A stretch of DNA of 22,404 nt from the NCBI GenBank assembly GCA_005877185.1, contig VBPQ01000049.1, positions 1 through 22,404 of the forward strand, in the 5' to 3' direction. The DNA is from Nitrososphaerota archaeon. Its GTDB lineage: Archaea; Thermoproteota; Nitrososphaeria; Nitrososphaerales; Gagatemarchaeaceae. The position numbers were made by a program, and so were the translations under genes. The notes below the pieces were generated by a model. That model was not told the origin of the DNA. It ran no database searches and was given only the letters and a program-made list of their open reading frames with translations. This document shows, piece after piece, positions 1 through 6,251 of this stretch (its first letter is position 1; the number at the start of each line of letters is the position of its first letter).

Positions 1-631
1 AGACAACGGGCAGCATCGGAACCTTCGCCGCCTTGTAGTCCTCCTTGTACGAGATCGCGAGGCTCCAGATGTGGGTGGGTATCCAGACAATCACGAGAGC
101 CGACATGTAGAGGGCAATCGGGGTCACCGTATCTGCGACCGCGGAGTATCCCACGAGCACCGGCATCCCTCCCGAGACCCCACCGAGAATGATGTTGAGC
201 CAGCTGCGACGTTTGAGGAGGAGAGAGTAGACGACGACGTTATCCAGCAACCCGACGCTCATGAACCCAGCGGCGAGGAGGTTAAACGAGAGTGAGATGA
301 GAATCGAGAGCGCGGCCATGCTCGCGCCGAATGCGAGGGCACTCGAAGGCCGAATCTTTCCGCTGGGGAGAGGCCTCCTCTTCGTCCTCTCCATCATCCC
401 GTCTATGTCTCTGTCGTGATAGTTTGTGAGGACGTTGGCGGAGGCGGAGCCGAACGTTATCGCGACGCCACCGACCAAGAGCGTGAAGAGCGAAGGGGTT
501 TCGTGAATTTCCCGGTAGGAGACGAGCATCGCGACGACTCCCGTGAAGACGAGGAGTCCCCAGATTCTTGGCTTAGTCAACCCCCAGTATTGGGCTGCAC
601 TCTCGACTACTCCCAAGGCTGGCGTGGGCAC
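1..631 (-). CDS. ctaB: Protoheme IX farnesyltransferase (heme O synthase), C-terminus cut by window edge
   Basis: This UbiA-family membrane prenyltransferase adds a farnesyl group to protoheme to make heme O for heme-copper oxidases. About 210 residues are visible on the minus strand. They include the N-terminal 'GLTKPRIWGLLVFTG' segment, the prenyl-diphosphate/Mg motif region 'NYHDRDIDGMMERTKRRPLP' (bases about 365-430), a membrane segment with 'NIILGGVSGGMPVLVGY', and the conserved loop 'SYKEDYKAAKVPMLPV' at the window edge. The remaining membrane helices lie outside the window. The first in-frame start after the upstream region is GTG at 631. A TATA-like TTTAAT at 644-649 would place transcription start near 622, so the in-frame TTG at 616 is an alternative start. 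The gene is divergent from tatA. The family call is firm; the exact start is not. Confidence 0.93.
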   Translation of the reverse strand, partial: MPTPALGVVESAAQYWGLTKPRIWGLLVFTGVVAMLVSYREIHETPSLFTLLVGGVAITFGSASANVLTNYHDRDIDGMMERTKRRPLPSGKIRPSSALAFGASMAALSILISLSFNLLAAGFMSVGLLDNVVVYSLLLKRRSWLNIILGGVSGGMPVLVGYSAVADTVTPIALYMSALVIVWIPTHIWSLAISYKEDYKAAKVPMLPVV

Positions 632-643
632 ACGTTCTCCCTG

Positions 644-649
644 ATTAAA
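644..649 (-). promoter_or_regulatory. TATA-like element of ctaB
   Basis: TTTAAT on the minus strand lies 13-18 bases upstream of the GTG at 631. That is too close for a leader before GTG 631, and it argues either for a start at TTG 616 or for a different promoter. The match is weak and was judged by eye only. Confidence 0.3.
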
Positions 650-710
650 CCTTGCTCGGTGCGGCAGCCGTCAACTCGGGGAGCGCTGGATCCTCCCCCA
701 ACGTCGAATC

Positions 711-720
711 CTTAAATAAA
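711..720 (+). promoter_or_regulatory. TATA box of tatA
   Basis: CTTAAATAAA lies 28-37 bases upstream of the tatA ATG. This fits an archaeal TATA box driving a leaderless or nearly leaderless transcript. The 632-747 interval is the divergent ctaB/tatA control region. Confidence 0.6.
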
Positions 721-747
721 GCTGGGAGTCCGTTAGTCTGGCTTTTC

Positions 748-1050
748 ATGGCCCTCGACCCGCTCGAATTGATTGTCATCGGGGTGGTGCTGGTGGTAAT
801 CTTCCTGTGGGGGCCGCAGAAGATCCCCGAGATAGCCAGGGCGATCGGCCGCGCGCGGAAGGAGTTTGAGCAAGCGTCGAAGGAGCTGAGCGGGACATTC
901 GCCTCGACGGAGACACTCCTTACAGAAGGTCAAACCACGAAGTCGGGAGACGAGCTGCTGATCGAGACGGCGCGAAAGCTCGGAATCTCAGCCACCGGGA
1001 AGACGCGCGAGCAGATCTCCGACGAAATCGTGAAGAAAAGCAGCAACTAG
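748..1050 (+). CDS. tatA: Sec-independent protein translocase TatA/TatB-like subunit
   Basis: This is a Tat pore-forming component of about 100 residues. From ATG 748 it has a short N-terminus, a single transmembrane helix (about residues 7-22, 'LIVIGVVLVVIFLWGPQKIP'), the Gly-Pro hinge typical of TatA, then the amphipathic helix 'EIARAIGRARKEFEQASKEL' and a polar tail. The tail ends in a charged helical region ('TREQISDEIVKKSSN') longer than the minimal TatA tail. An in-frame extension to 652 is rejected, because the TATA box at 711-720 and the family N-terminus both point to ATG 748. tatC begins 30 bases after the stop codon in the same direction. Together they give the two-component TatAC exporter for folded, twin-arginine proteins. 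TatA cannot be told from TatB by sequence alone here. Confidence 0.92.
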   Translation: MALDPLELIVIGVVLVVIFLWGPQKIPEIARAIGRARKEFEQASKELSGTFASTETLLTEGQTTKSGDELLIETARKLGISATGKTREQISDEIVKKSSN

Positions 1051-1080
1051 ACCAGACAAATCCGTTTTAACGCCCAGGCT

Positions 1081-1962
1081 TTGGAGCAGCAGACTAGCAC
1101 CTTGACTGGCGAGATGCGCTTTACGGAGCACCTGGGAGAGCTGCGACAGAGGCTCAAGGTCGTCTTCCTCACCCTGCTTGTGATATTCATCGTCCTTATC
1201 GTTGTGCCTCGGGACCCGTACGAATTCCTCACACTGACCGGCACTTACAACCCGCTTGTCTCGATTTTCCTTGACCGGATTGTCCAGGACATCCTTCCCG
1301 CGGGCTGGACGCTGATTGGCTTCCACGTCAACGAAGGTCTTGAAATTGTCCTCGTCGCCTCCCTTGTTCTAGCCGTCGCCTTTGACATGCCTGTAATTGC
1401 ATACGAGACTTACCGTTTCATCGACCCTGCGCTGAAGGAGAACGAGAGGAAGTTAGTATATCCTTTCGTCATATCCTCGTCTATCCTCTTTCTGGTTGGT
1501 CTCGCATTTGGCTACTTCGTCCTCTCCAGGTTTCTACTAATCGCCCTCAAACCCTTCTTTGCCGCAGGACACCTTACTCTCGATATCGAAGGGGCCGACT
1601 TTTACTATGTTGTATTCCTCACCGTCTTCTTCAGCGGCGTCGCCTTCACTTTTCCCGTCTTCATCTACCTTATGATAAGGTTCGGCGTCGTGGAGGCATC
1701 GTTCTTCTCAAAGAATAGAGTCTACGTCTGGTTCGGGACGTACATCGTGACGGCAATCATCACGCCCGACGGTGGTCCACTACTCGACGTCATCCTATTC
1801 TTTCCCGTTATCGCCCTTCTTGAACTTGCGGTCTTCTTCGGGAAGAGGTACCCCGGGAGAGAACCCCGAGCCTCCTCGAAGGAGCGGAGGTGCACGTACT
1901 GCGACTCCCCGCTCGACCCCGGCCAGGTCTTCTGCACAAGATGCGGGAGAGCAAACGCCTGA
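1081..1962 (+). CDS. tatC: Sec-independent protein translocase TatC with C-terminal zinc ribbon
   Basis: TatC is the twin-arginine signal receptor of the Tat translocase. The conserved N-terminal motif 'FTEHLGELRQRLK' starts about residue 15, and six hydrophobic segments follow through about residue 255. The chain then extends into a cytoplasmic tail with a CxxC...CxxC zinc ribbon: Cys271, Cys274, Cys285 and Cys288, numbered from TTG 1081. Such a tail is not part of canonical TatC. Start choice is uncertain. TTG 1081 opens the frame, but ATG 1114 directly before the conserved motif is an alternative, and a T-rich TATA-like stretch at about 1062-1070 would put transcription start near 1092, favouring ATG 1114. 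The gene follows tatA and may be co-transcribed with it. The TatC call is firm; the zinc-ribbon role is unknown. Confidence 0.93.
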   Translation: MEQQTSTLTGEMRFTEHLGELRQRLKVVFLTLLVIFIVLIVVPRDPYEFLTLTGTYNPLVSIFLDRIVQDILPAGWTLIGFHVNEGLEIVLVASLVLAVAFDMPVIAYETYRFIDPALKENERKLVYPFVISSSILFLVGLAFGYFVLSRFLLIALKPFFAAGHLTLDIEGADFYYVVFLTVFFSGVAFTFPVFIYLMIRFGVVEASFFSKNRVYVWFGTYIVTAIITPDGGPLLDVILFFPVIALLELAVFFGKRYPGREPRASSKERRCTYCDSPLDPGQVFCTRCGRANA

Positions 1963-2310
1963 GGCACCCGTCGACAAGCGCAGGCGACCCGGCTCGTTAT
2001 GAACCTGCTCTAGGAGAACGACGCGATAGGACGATCGTGGTCTCGGCCCGAGCGGCTCAGTCGCCCGGCAGCAAGATGAGGCGCGGATACCGCGACCTCT
2101 CGCTCGACACCCGGTTCTGCGGTACTCGATCGGCCGAAGCGGACGCCACAATGGGTTCGAGTTTGCAAACATTCTTCGAAAGGAGGGTGATGTAATGTGA
2201 AAAATTTGCGAAATTGGGAAGAGATTCTTGAGGAAAAGCCTTCCGGCGATTCGAAAAATGTGGATTCTGAGTTCATAAGGCATTAAGCTTGCTTTTTCTC
2301 TCCGCGAGGT
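1963..2310. other. Gap between tatC and the 2311 gene
   Basis: The first 200 bases are GC-rich and show no convincing coding pattern in any frame. From about 2171 the composition becomes AT-rich. It contains a textbook Shine-Dalgarno sequence (AAGGAGGGTGAT, 2180-2191), two abutting start-stop pairs (ATGTAA, ATGTGA) and a 29-codon small ORF. Near 2277-2288 a TATA-like 'AAGGCATTAAGC' lies about 25-30 bases upstream of the GTG at 2311. No tRNA was found. Confidence 0.5.
2197..2286 (+). CDS. Possible small protein, 29 residues, unknown function
   Basis: GTG 2197 to TAA 2284 encodes 'MKNLRNWEEILEEKPSGDSK' followed by 'NVDSEFIRH'. It is an acidic, probably helical peptide with no hydrophobic segment. 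Support comes from the unusually strong ribosome-binding sequence at 2180-2191, about ten bases before the GTG, and from protein-like composition without low-complexity bias. Against it stand the very short length and the two start-stop pairs (ATG 2190, ATG 2195) at the same site. Those pairs could mean the ribosome-binding sequence serves something else, or is a relic. I recognise no family. Confidence 0.3.
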   Translation: MKNLRNWEEILEEKPSGDSKNVDSEFIRH

Positions 2311-2952
2311 GTGGAAAAAATCAGCGACCAGCACGGACGGTTCAGGGTGAGGAGGGGGGAACTGGAGATAGAGTACGAGGGTCCCAATCTTGTTCAGGAG
2401 TACCAAGCGGCCCTCCATTACCTAAACATCGTGGATGGAGCCCAGACCAGACTCGGAAACACAGAAGCCGAAGTCATGCCGAAGCATGTGATGAAGCCGC
2501 AACCAGCCATGGCCCCCTCTCCAGAGCCCTCAGTAGCGCTATCCTACGTAGAGATGGCGAGAAGGGAAAGCGCACCACCGCCGTCGCCGGCATTCGACAT
2601 GGAAGGTCAGGGTCCAAATTCGACGCAAGCACCCGTGTCATTAGGCAATCCCGACGAAGGAGTCAACCCATCGGAGGACCTGCTGTTCAAAGCACTGGCT
2701 CGTGCGGCTCGACGCCCTGGGCGTGAACGCGAAGAAGAGAGCCCGGCGCAAAGTGGAGAGGAAAGGACGGAAGAAAGCGCGCTGCAGAGTGAAGAACAAA
2801 CTGCCGAGCCGGCGGCCGAGCCCAAGCCCTCGTTCCAAGAAAAACCCTTGTTTCAGGATAAACCCCCGGAGTCGGAGGGGGCAGTTCCCAAGGACAAGTA
2901 CTCGGATGACAAGTTCAAGAGTATTCTGAAGCGGCTGGGCCTTTCAAACTAG
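2311..2952 (+). CDS. Unknown protein with short N-terminal domain and acidic low-complexity body
   Basis: This 213-residue protein starts at GTG 2311 (AGGT just upstream, TATA-like element about 25-30 bases upstream). Residues 1-45 look like a small folded unit: a strand-rich stretch 'GRFRVRRGELEIEYEGP' followed by the helix 'NLVQEYQAALHYLNIVD'. Similar short 'basic strand then EIEYEG' units occur at the front of other archaeal hypothetical proteins, but I cannot name the family. Residues 55-195 are rich in Pro, Glu, Ser, Ala and Gln, probably disordered, with several near-repeats of Glu-Glu-x-Ala/Gln-Ser and a 'KPSFQEKPLFQDKPPE' segment. The last 16 residues ('DKYSDDKFKSILKRLGLS') look like a separate conserved helix. 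There is no membrane segment or signal peptide. The gene is convergent with the spherulin-like gene. A scaffold or adaptor joining two short ends is only a guess. Confidence 0.7.
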   Translation: MEKISDQHGRFRVRRGELEIEYEGPNLVQEYQAALHYLNIVDGAQTRLGNTEAEVMPKHVMKPQPAMAPSPEPSVALSYVEMARRESAPPPSPAFDMEGQGPNSTQAPVSLGNPDEGVNPSEDLLFKALARAARRPGREREEESPAQSGEERTEESALQSEEQTAEPAAEPKPSFQEKPLFQDKPPESEGAVPKDKYSDDKFKSILKRLGLSN

Positions 2953-3040
2953 GGAATTCACGTCCGTGTGACATAGCGTCTTCTCCTACGGTCTCGTTGT
3001 GGCTTGTATCTAGAGGTTCCTGACAATTAGCTATACGGGG

Positions 3041-3072
3041 ACATTTCCTCTTATCGGAGGGCCGTGAAATGT
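3041..3072. terminator. Inverted repeat between convergent genes
   Basis: ACATTTC (3041-3047) and its exact reverse complement GAAATGT (3066-3072) are separated by 18 bases, in the gap between the stop codons of the two convergent genes. It could act as a terminator stem or be chance; 7-base arms are weak evidence. Confidence 0.2.
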
Positions 3073-3093
3073 CTGACGACACGAGTAGATAGG

Positions 3094-4476
3094 TCACGGT
3101 GAGTATACAGCTACCAGATTCACTACCAAGCTCGAGCTTCCGATTACTACCGCGTGGTACCTTGCAGTCGTTCCGTCGCCCCAGTGGCTGAAGGTTTCGC
3201 TTCCGTAGTCTGCAACGGCGACATAGTAGGTTGCTCCGTTGGCGACGAAGTAAGCGCAGGGGGAGAAGCAAGAATACAGGAATCCTTGGCTTACGGAGCA
3301 TGGAGACGAGCATCCCTGGAGGATTGATGCGGTCGACCAGAATGTTGTGTAGAAACCGCTGAGGCTGGCATTGGCCGAATTTACCGTAGCCAGTGAGATC
3401 TTAGAGTAACCCGAGGGAGGAGGTCCGGCGTAATTGAAGTATACCGCAGTGATAGTGTTATCTGATTGTATCGATATCAACCTCAACCTGTTTGTGGAAC
3501 CGGTATCGCTCCAGTAATAAAAGGCGTAATTCTGATAATCCGATACAGAAACGGTGTACTGAGTACCGGGTGCGGCTGCGAATGTTAGCGGCGTGAACCC
3601 GGTCGCCACAGTACTTCCTCCTGCCCCAATCGTGACCCAGAGACCACTGATCGGACTACCGTTCGACGCACCCGACTGTGTTGTCAGGCAGACGTTTGTC
3701 GGCGCCGAATCTAGGCTCGCCACGAGGTCCGGAAAGTACGATGGCAGTGAAGCCCAAGGATGCGGGGCAGCGCCATTGGTCACGTAGAGGTAGCCCACGT
3801 AATTTGAGGCGCTGTCGACGCATGCCTTACCCAGGGAGTCCACGTAGTAAGGCAGGATGGCCCAGTTTGTCTTGGCGTAGTTGGTGTGCCATCCACCCAG
3901 CGATGCAGGGTTTGGGAATCCCGCACTCTCGTAGATGACAATTGTGTCAACCGTGCCCACGTAGCTTGGTAGCGTATCGACTCCGGAGTTCCCGACAACG
4001 AGCGTAAGCCCTATCGACTTCGCGTAGACGGTCATACTATTGTAGTAACTTTCTACGCCGGACCAGTAAGCCATCTGATCGAAGAATATACCCTTTACCT
4101 TATACCAGGTCGCGTAGTCGTTGACATCACTCTGGACCGCGCTGCTGTTCCTCGAACCGTAGGAGGTATACACGTATCCAAGAACGACGACCCCAGCTGA
4201 CTGCAGCTTCTGCGTGAGTGATGCGTAGGTCGCGTTCGGGGTGCTCCCCGGACCGTTGGCTGGATTGATTATTCCCACTATCGGCACGGCAGGGTGCGCG
4301 ACCTTTGCCTGTATGACCGAGTCCCACTGACTCGCCGAAGCAGTATACAACGGGACCATTACTCCTGCTGTCGGCGAAGCAGCCGACGCTCGTGTAGGTG
4401 ACTCTAAGAGAGGAACGAGGAGTATCAACACAATTGCAAAAATTGCCGCGTGGGGTCTCGGAGACTTTTCTAGCAT
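3094..4476 (-). CDS. Secreted spherulin-4 family (GH135-like) protein with C-terminal HWGDG domains
   Basis: This is a 460-residue exported protein. Residues 1-33 form a signal peptide (basic start, hydrophobic 'AIFAIVLILLVPLL', cleavage near 'ASA'). Residues about 38-262 match the spherulation-specific family 4 fold: 'VPLYTAS...W', 'HPAVPIVGIINPANGPG', 'GVVVLGYVYTSYGSR', 'VNDYATWYKVKGIFFDQM' and 'VIYESAG'. The fungal member Sph3 founded glycoside hydrolase family GH135, which cuts GalNAc/GalN-containing polysaccharide. Here the motif after 'GIFF' is Asp133-Gln134 rather than the usual Asp-Glu, while Glu183 is kept. Residues about 263-348 and 358-460 are two beta-rich modules; the last contains 'YVAVADYGSETFSHWGDGTT' and several Cys. 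Start is ATG 4476, which sits in the middle of an 18-base palindrome. It probably acts outside the cell on surface or environmental polysaccharide; activity is uncertain because of the Gln. Confidence 0.85.
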   Translation of the reverse strand: MLEKSPRPHAAIFAIVLILLVPLLESPTRASAASPTAGVMVPLYTASASQWDSVIQAKVAHPAVPIVGIINPANGPGSTPNATYASLTQKLQSAGVVVLGYVYTSYGSRNSSAVQSDVNDYATWYKVKGIFFDQMAYWSGVESYYNSMTVYAKSIGLTLVVGNSGVDTLPSYVGTVDTIVIYESAGFPNPASLGGWHTNYAKTNWAILPYYVDSLGKACVDSASNYVGYLYVTNGAAPHPWASLPSYFPDLVASLDSAPTNVCLTTQSGASNGSPISGLWVTIGAGGSTVATGFTPLTFAAAPGTQYTVSVSDYQNYAFYYWSDTGSTNRLRLISIQSDNTITAVYFNYAGPPPSGYSKISLATVNSANASLSGFYTTFWSTASILQGCSSPCSVSQGFLYSCFSPCAYFVANGATYYVAVADYGSETFSHWGDGTTARYHAVVIGSSSLVVNLVAVYSP

Positions 4477-4484
4477 GCTAGAAA
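4467..4484 (-). promoter_or_regulatory. 18-base perfect palindrome over the start codon of the spherulin-like gene
   Basis: TTTCTAGCATGCTAGAAA is identical on both strands, and the ATG start at 4476-4474 lies at its centre. Its position downstream of the predicted transcription start fits an operator that a dimeric repressor could bind, or a self-pairing element hiding the start codon in the mRNA. Confidence 0.5.
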
Positions 4485-4488
4485 CATT

Positions 4489-4500
4489 CTTTGATCAAAG
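4489..4500 (-). promoter_or_regulatory. 12-base perfect palindrome near the transcription start
   Basis: CTTTGATCAAAG lies four bases from the 18-base palindrome and just at the transcription start expected from the TATA box at 4525-4533. Two palindromes of different sequence may mean two regulators, or one regulator with two half-site spacings. Confidence 0.45.
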
Positions 4501-4524
4501 TATCGTTGCTTGAAATGTGAGAGG

Positions 4525-4533
4525 TCTTTATTT
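4525..4533 (-). promoter_or_regulatory. TATA box of the spherulin-like gene
   Basis: AAATAAAGA on the minus strand, about 50 bases before the ATG, predicts transcription start near 4500-4505 and a leader of roughly 25-30 bases that contains both palindromes. Confidence 0.5.
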
Positions 4534-4675
4534 GTGGTAGCGTAGTTTCTTATCTAAAAGTGTTTGATGCGGAAGCCCACCGGAGCACAAATACGGCTGT
4601 GAGTCAATCTGCGACTCGGCGCACTCTTGGCAGAATGAGTTCCTATTTTTCACTGGTCACCCTAGACCACCGTAA

Positions 4676-4685
4676 GCTTAATATA
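4676..4685 (+). promoter_or_regulatory. TATA box of the four-gene stress-like operon
   Basis: GCTTAATATA, about 40-48 bases upstream of ATG 4724, predicts transcription start near 4708. The inverted repeat at 4688-4709 fills the space between the TATA box and that start. Confidence 0.6.
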
Positions 4686-4687
4686 AC

Positions 4688-4709
4688 TTAATTACCCATT
4701 GGTAATTAA
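4688..4709 (+). promoter_or_regulatory. Operator-like inverted repeat upstream of the winged-helix gene
   Basis: Two perfect 9-base arms, TTAATTACC (4688-4696) and GGTAATTAA (4701-4709), are separated by CATT. The repeat begins two bases after the TATA box and ends at the expected transcription start. Bound protein there would block TBP/TFB or polymerase. The first gene encodes a winged-helix protein, so autorepression is the simplest inference. Confidence 0.65.
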
Positions 4710-4723
4710 CAGGTTGTAAGAGA

Positions 4724-5128
4724 ATGACGATAGAACTTCGCCTGGTGAGAGACGGCAAGACGATCTTCAGCATTCCCATTCATTCCTCCCGAGAGGGAGT
4801 CGACAGGGGGAAGCTCGAGCTGGAGGACGATGACATGGAGAGACTCGCCGACCTCTATTCCGTCGCCGCCAGTGAGCGCCGGTTCCGCATAATGCACGAG
4901 CTTACCAAGAGGGGGCAGATGAAGCACTCAGACATTCTGCGGATCGCGATGAATCCGAAGTTCGTCCACGATTGCATCAACCCAATGGTGGAGGAGGGTA
5001 TGGTTATTCATGAGAATAAGCGGACGGGTTACAGGCCTTCCAACAAGGGCTTTGCCTACGTGACACTGACGACCGGTCTGAGCAGGATTCTTGAGCTACT
5101 GGAGGAAGAGATGGAGGCTGATGAGTGA
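4724..5128 (+). CDS. Winged-helix (ArsR/MarR-like) transcriptional regulator
   Basis: This 134-residue cytoplasmic protein starts at ATG 4724. Residues 1-40 form a charged N-terminal region with a strand pair ('IELRLVRDGKTIFSIPI'). Residues about 42-108 read as a winged helix-turn-helix: 'LYSVAASERRFRIMHELTKR', then 'GQMKHSDILRIAMNPKFVHD' (second and recognition helices), then the wing 'EEGMVIHENKRTGYRPSNKG'. A C-terminal helix 'LSRILELLEEEMEADE' could serve dimerisation. The winged-helix fold is clear, the exact family less so. It is the first gene of a tight operon with an Hsp20-like, a TraB-like and a zincin-like gene. It is preceded by a perfect inverted repeat next to the TATA box, so it probably represses its own operon. 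No metal-binding cysteines are present, so a metal sensor of the classical ArsR type is unlikely. Confidence 0.82.
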   Translation: MTIELRLVRDGKTIFSIPIHSSREGVDRGKLELEDDDMERLADLYSVAASERRFRIMHELTKRGQMKHSDILRIAMNPKFVHDCINPMVEEGMVIHENKRTGYRPSNKGFAYVTLTTGLSRILELLEEEMEADE

Positions 5129-5487
5129 AGATGAGTGAATTCGGAGACGTCGACGACCTCTTCGAAGAGCTTTTCAGGTTCGCGGAGAGGCTTCTGGAGC
5201 AGCCGCTCCTCCCGCAGCCACGCGTCCGAGGCGCTCCGTCGCAACCGGTCCAGACCAACGAGCCCGACGAGGTCATAGTAGGACGCAATGTGGTTGCCTA
5301 CCTTTTGCAAGCGCCAGGTTACGACTCGAATGACTTTCTCGTCTCCGTCTACGACGATTCGATAGAGGTGAAGACGAACGACTTCATCCGCAGGAAGATG
5401 CTCGGCTCCAAGGTTTATCCGGATAGCGCGGTGACAACTTACCGCAACGGTGTCCTCAGCATCAGGATGAAGAGGAGAGACGCGTGA
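5125..5487 (+). CDS. Hsp20/alpha-crystallin-domain protein
   Basis: This small heat-shock-like protein has 120 residues from GTG 5125, or 118 from ATG 5131. The GTG overlaps the upstream TGA as GTGA, the same 4-base overlap seen at the next two junctions, which favours translational coupling. Residues 1-50 form an acidic and aromatic N-terminal arm. Residues about 50-120 form an alpha-crystallin-like beta sandwich: 'NVVAYLLQAPGYDSNDFLVS', 'VYDDSIEVKTND', and the family's late signature (A-x-x-x-n-G-v-L) as 'TYRNGVLSIRMKR'. The chain ends there, so the C-terminal Ile-x-Ile tail used by many Hsp20 proteins to build large oligomers is missing. A small-oligomer chaperone or dedicated adaptor for its operon partners is an inference. 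Confidence 0.82.
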   Translation: MKMSEFGDVDDLFEELFRFAERLLEQPLLPQPRVRGAPSQPVQTNEPDEVIVGRNVVAYLLQAPGYDSNDFLVSVYDDSIEVKTNDFIRRKMLGSKVYPDSAVTTYRNGVLSIRMKRRDA

Positions 5488-6251
5488 TCTCCCTCGTCCC
5501 CGACCTCAGAAGGCCTCTGCTCAAGCCGCCGCCGAGAGACCCCCTCCCTTTTCTCCCCAGACCGGGACCCCGCCGCGAGCCCGGCTCCTCCTTCGACTAC
5601 ATCGGGACGGCTCACTTCACAGGGAGGAGCATCTACGACGCGATTCAGGCTGCTTCATCGGGGCTCCACTCAGGCGTCGCTATCGAACTGGACAGGGCGA
5701 GGTATGACGGACTGAACCGGATGGGATACTCCGTCGGGCCTCAACTTCGGGCAAGGGCCGAGGGCGAATTCGTCGCCGCTACCGACGCCTTCGGAAACAG
5801 AGACGGCGACATCTGGCTCCTCGACTGGAGCATCGATCAGATAGACCGGAGGGTTAGAATGACTCTTACGCCACAGGAACTCTGGAGGTGGAGGAGCGTC
5901 TCCAGCGACCTCTTTCCGTACGAGGTGAGAGGGGCGCGTTTATGGGAGGCTGGCATGAAGGATGAGGCACTACGTTACCTCGACTTCACCGCGAGGACGA
6001 TGCGCGAATACTTTCCGAGCCTGTACAGGGTGCTCATCATCGAGCGAAATCTCCTGATGGCTGCGAGACTGATGGAGGTCGAGACCCAGCTCGCCGACCC
6101 GCAGGCCAGGGTGCTCGTTCTGATGGGGATGGCACACATCGAAGGTGTCCGCGAGCTTCTCCGCGAGCCCGAGGGAGTGAGCGAGGGTTTTGACAGGTAT
6201 GGGCTTAACTACTCTTCTCCGATTAGGATAAGGAGGGCAAGAGTGAATTGA
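5484..6251 (+). CDS. TraB/PrgY-like domain protein
   Basis: This 255-residue protein starts at GTG 5484, overlapping the upstream stop by four bases (GTGA). After a Pro/Arg-rich N-terminal 35 residues, the family motifs appear in order. The first is 'GTAHFTGRSIYDAIQAAS' followed by 'GVAIELDRARYDGL', which matches the GTaHvs...vElD..R pattern of TraB. The second is 'LYRVLIIERNLLMAARLM' and 'VLVLMGMAHIEGVRELL', matching the iiERn..Ma...vvGmaH.eGi pattern. TraB/PrgY/GumN/TIKI proteins are a putative metalloprotease-like superfamily; bacterial PrgY inhibits a peptide pheromone. Unlike PrgY and eukaryotic TRABD, no C-terminal membrane helices are seen, so it should be soluble. Between the motifs sits a helical region ('LTPQELWRWRSVSSDLFPY'). 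The fold call is fairly firm; substrate and activity are unknown. Confidence 0.78.
   Translation: MISLVPDLRRPLLKPPPRDPLPFLPRPGPRREPGSSFDYIGTAHFTGRSIYDAIQAASSGLHSGVAIELDRARYDGLNRMGYSVGPQLRARAEGEFVAATDAFGNRDGDIWLLDWSIDQIDRRVRMTLTPQELWRWRSVSSDLFPYEVRGARLWEAGMKDEALRYLDFTARTMREYFPSLYRVLIIERNLLMAARLMEVETQLADPQARVLVLMGMAHIEGVRELLREPEGVSEGFDRYGLNYSSPIRIRRARVN

Noticed and set aside
2137..2150. 14-base match GAAGCGGACGCCAC with the LAGLIDADG block of the intein (21766-21779), possibly a relic endonuclease
   Set aside because: About one 14-base match is expected by chance in a window this size, and flanking sequence shows no endonuclease similarity.
2151..2170. tRNA-like T-loop 'GGGTTCGAGTTT'
   Set aside because: The bases around the loop do not form the 5-pair T-stem, and no acceptor or anticodon stem fits.
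1795..2418. 207-codon open frame on the minus strand over the end of tatC and the following gap
   Set aside because: Overlaps the tatC zinc ribbon and the start of the 2311 gene, has Arg/Ser-rich composition and shows no motif; it is an antisense shadow in GC-rich DNA.
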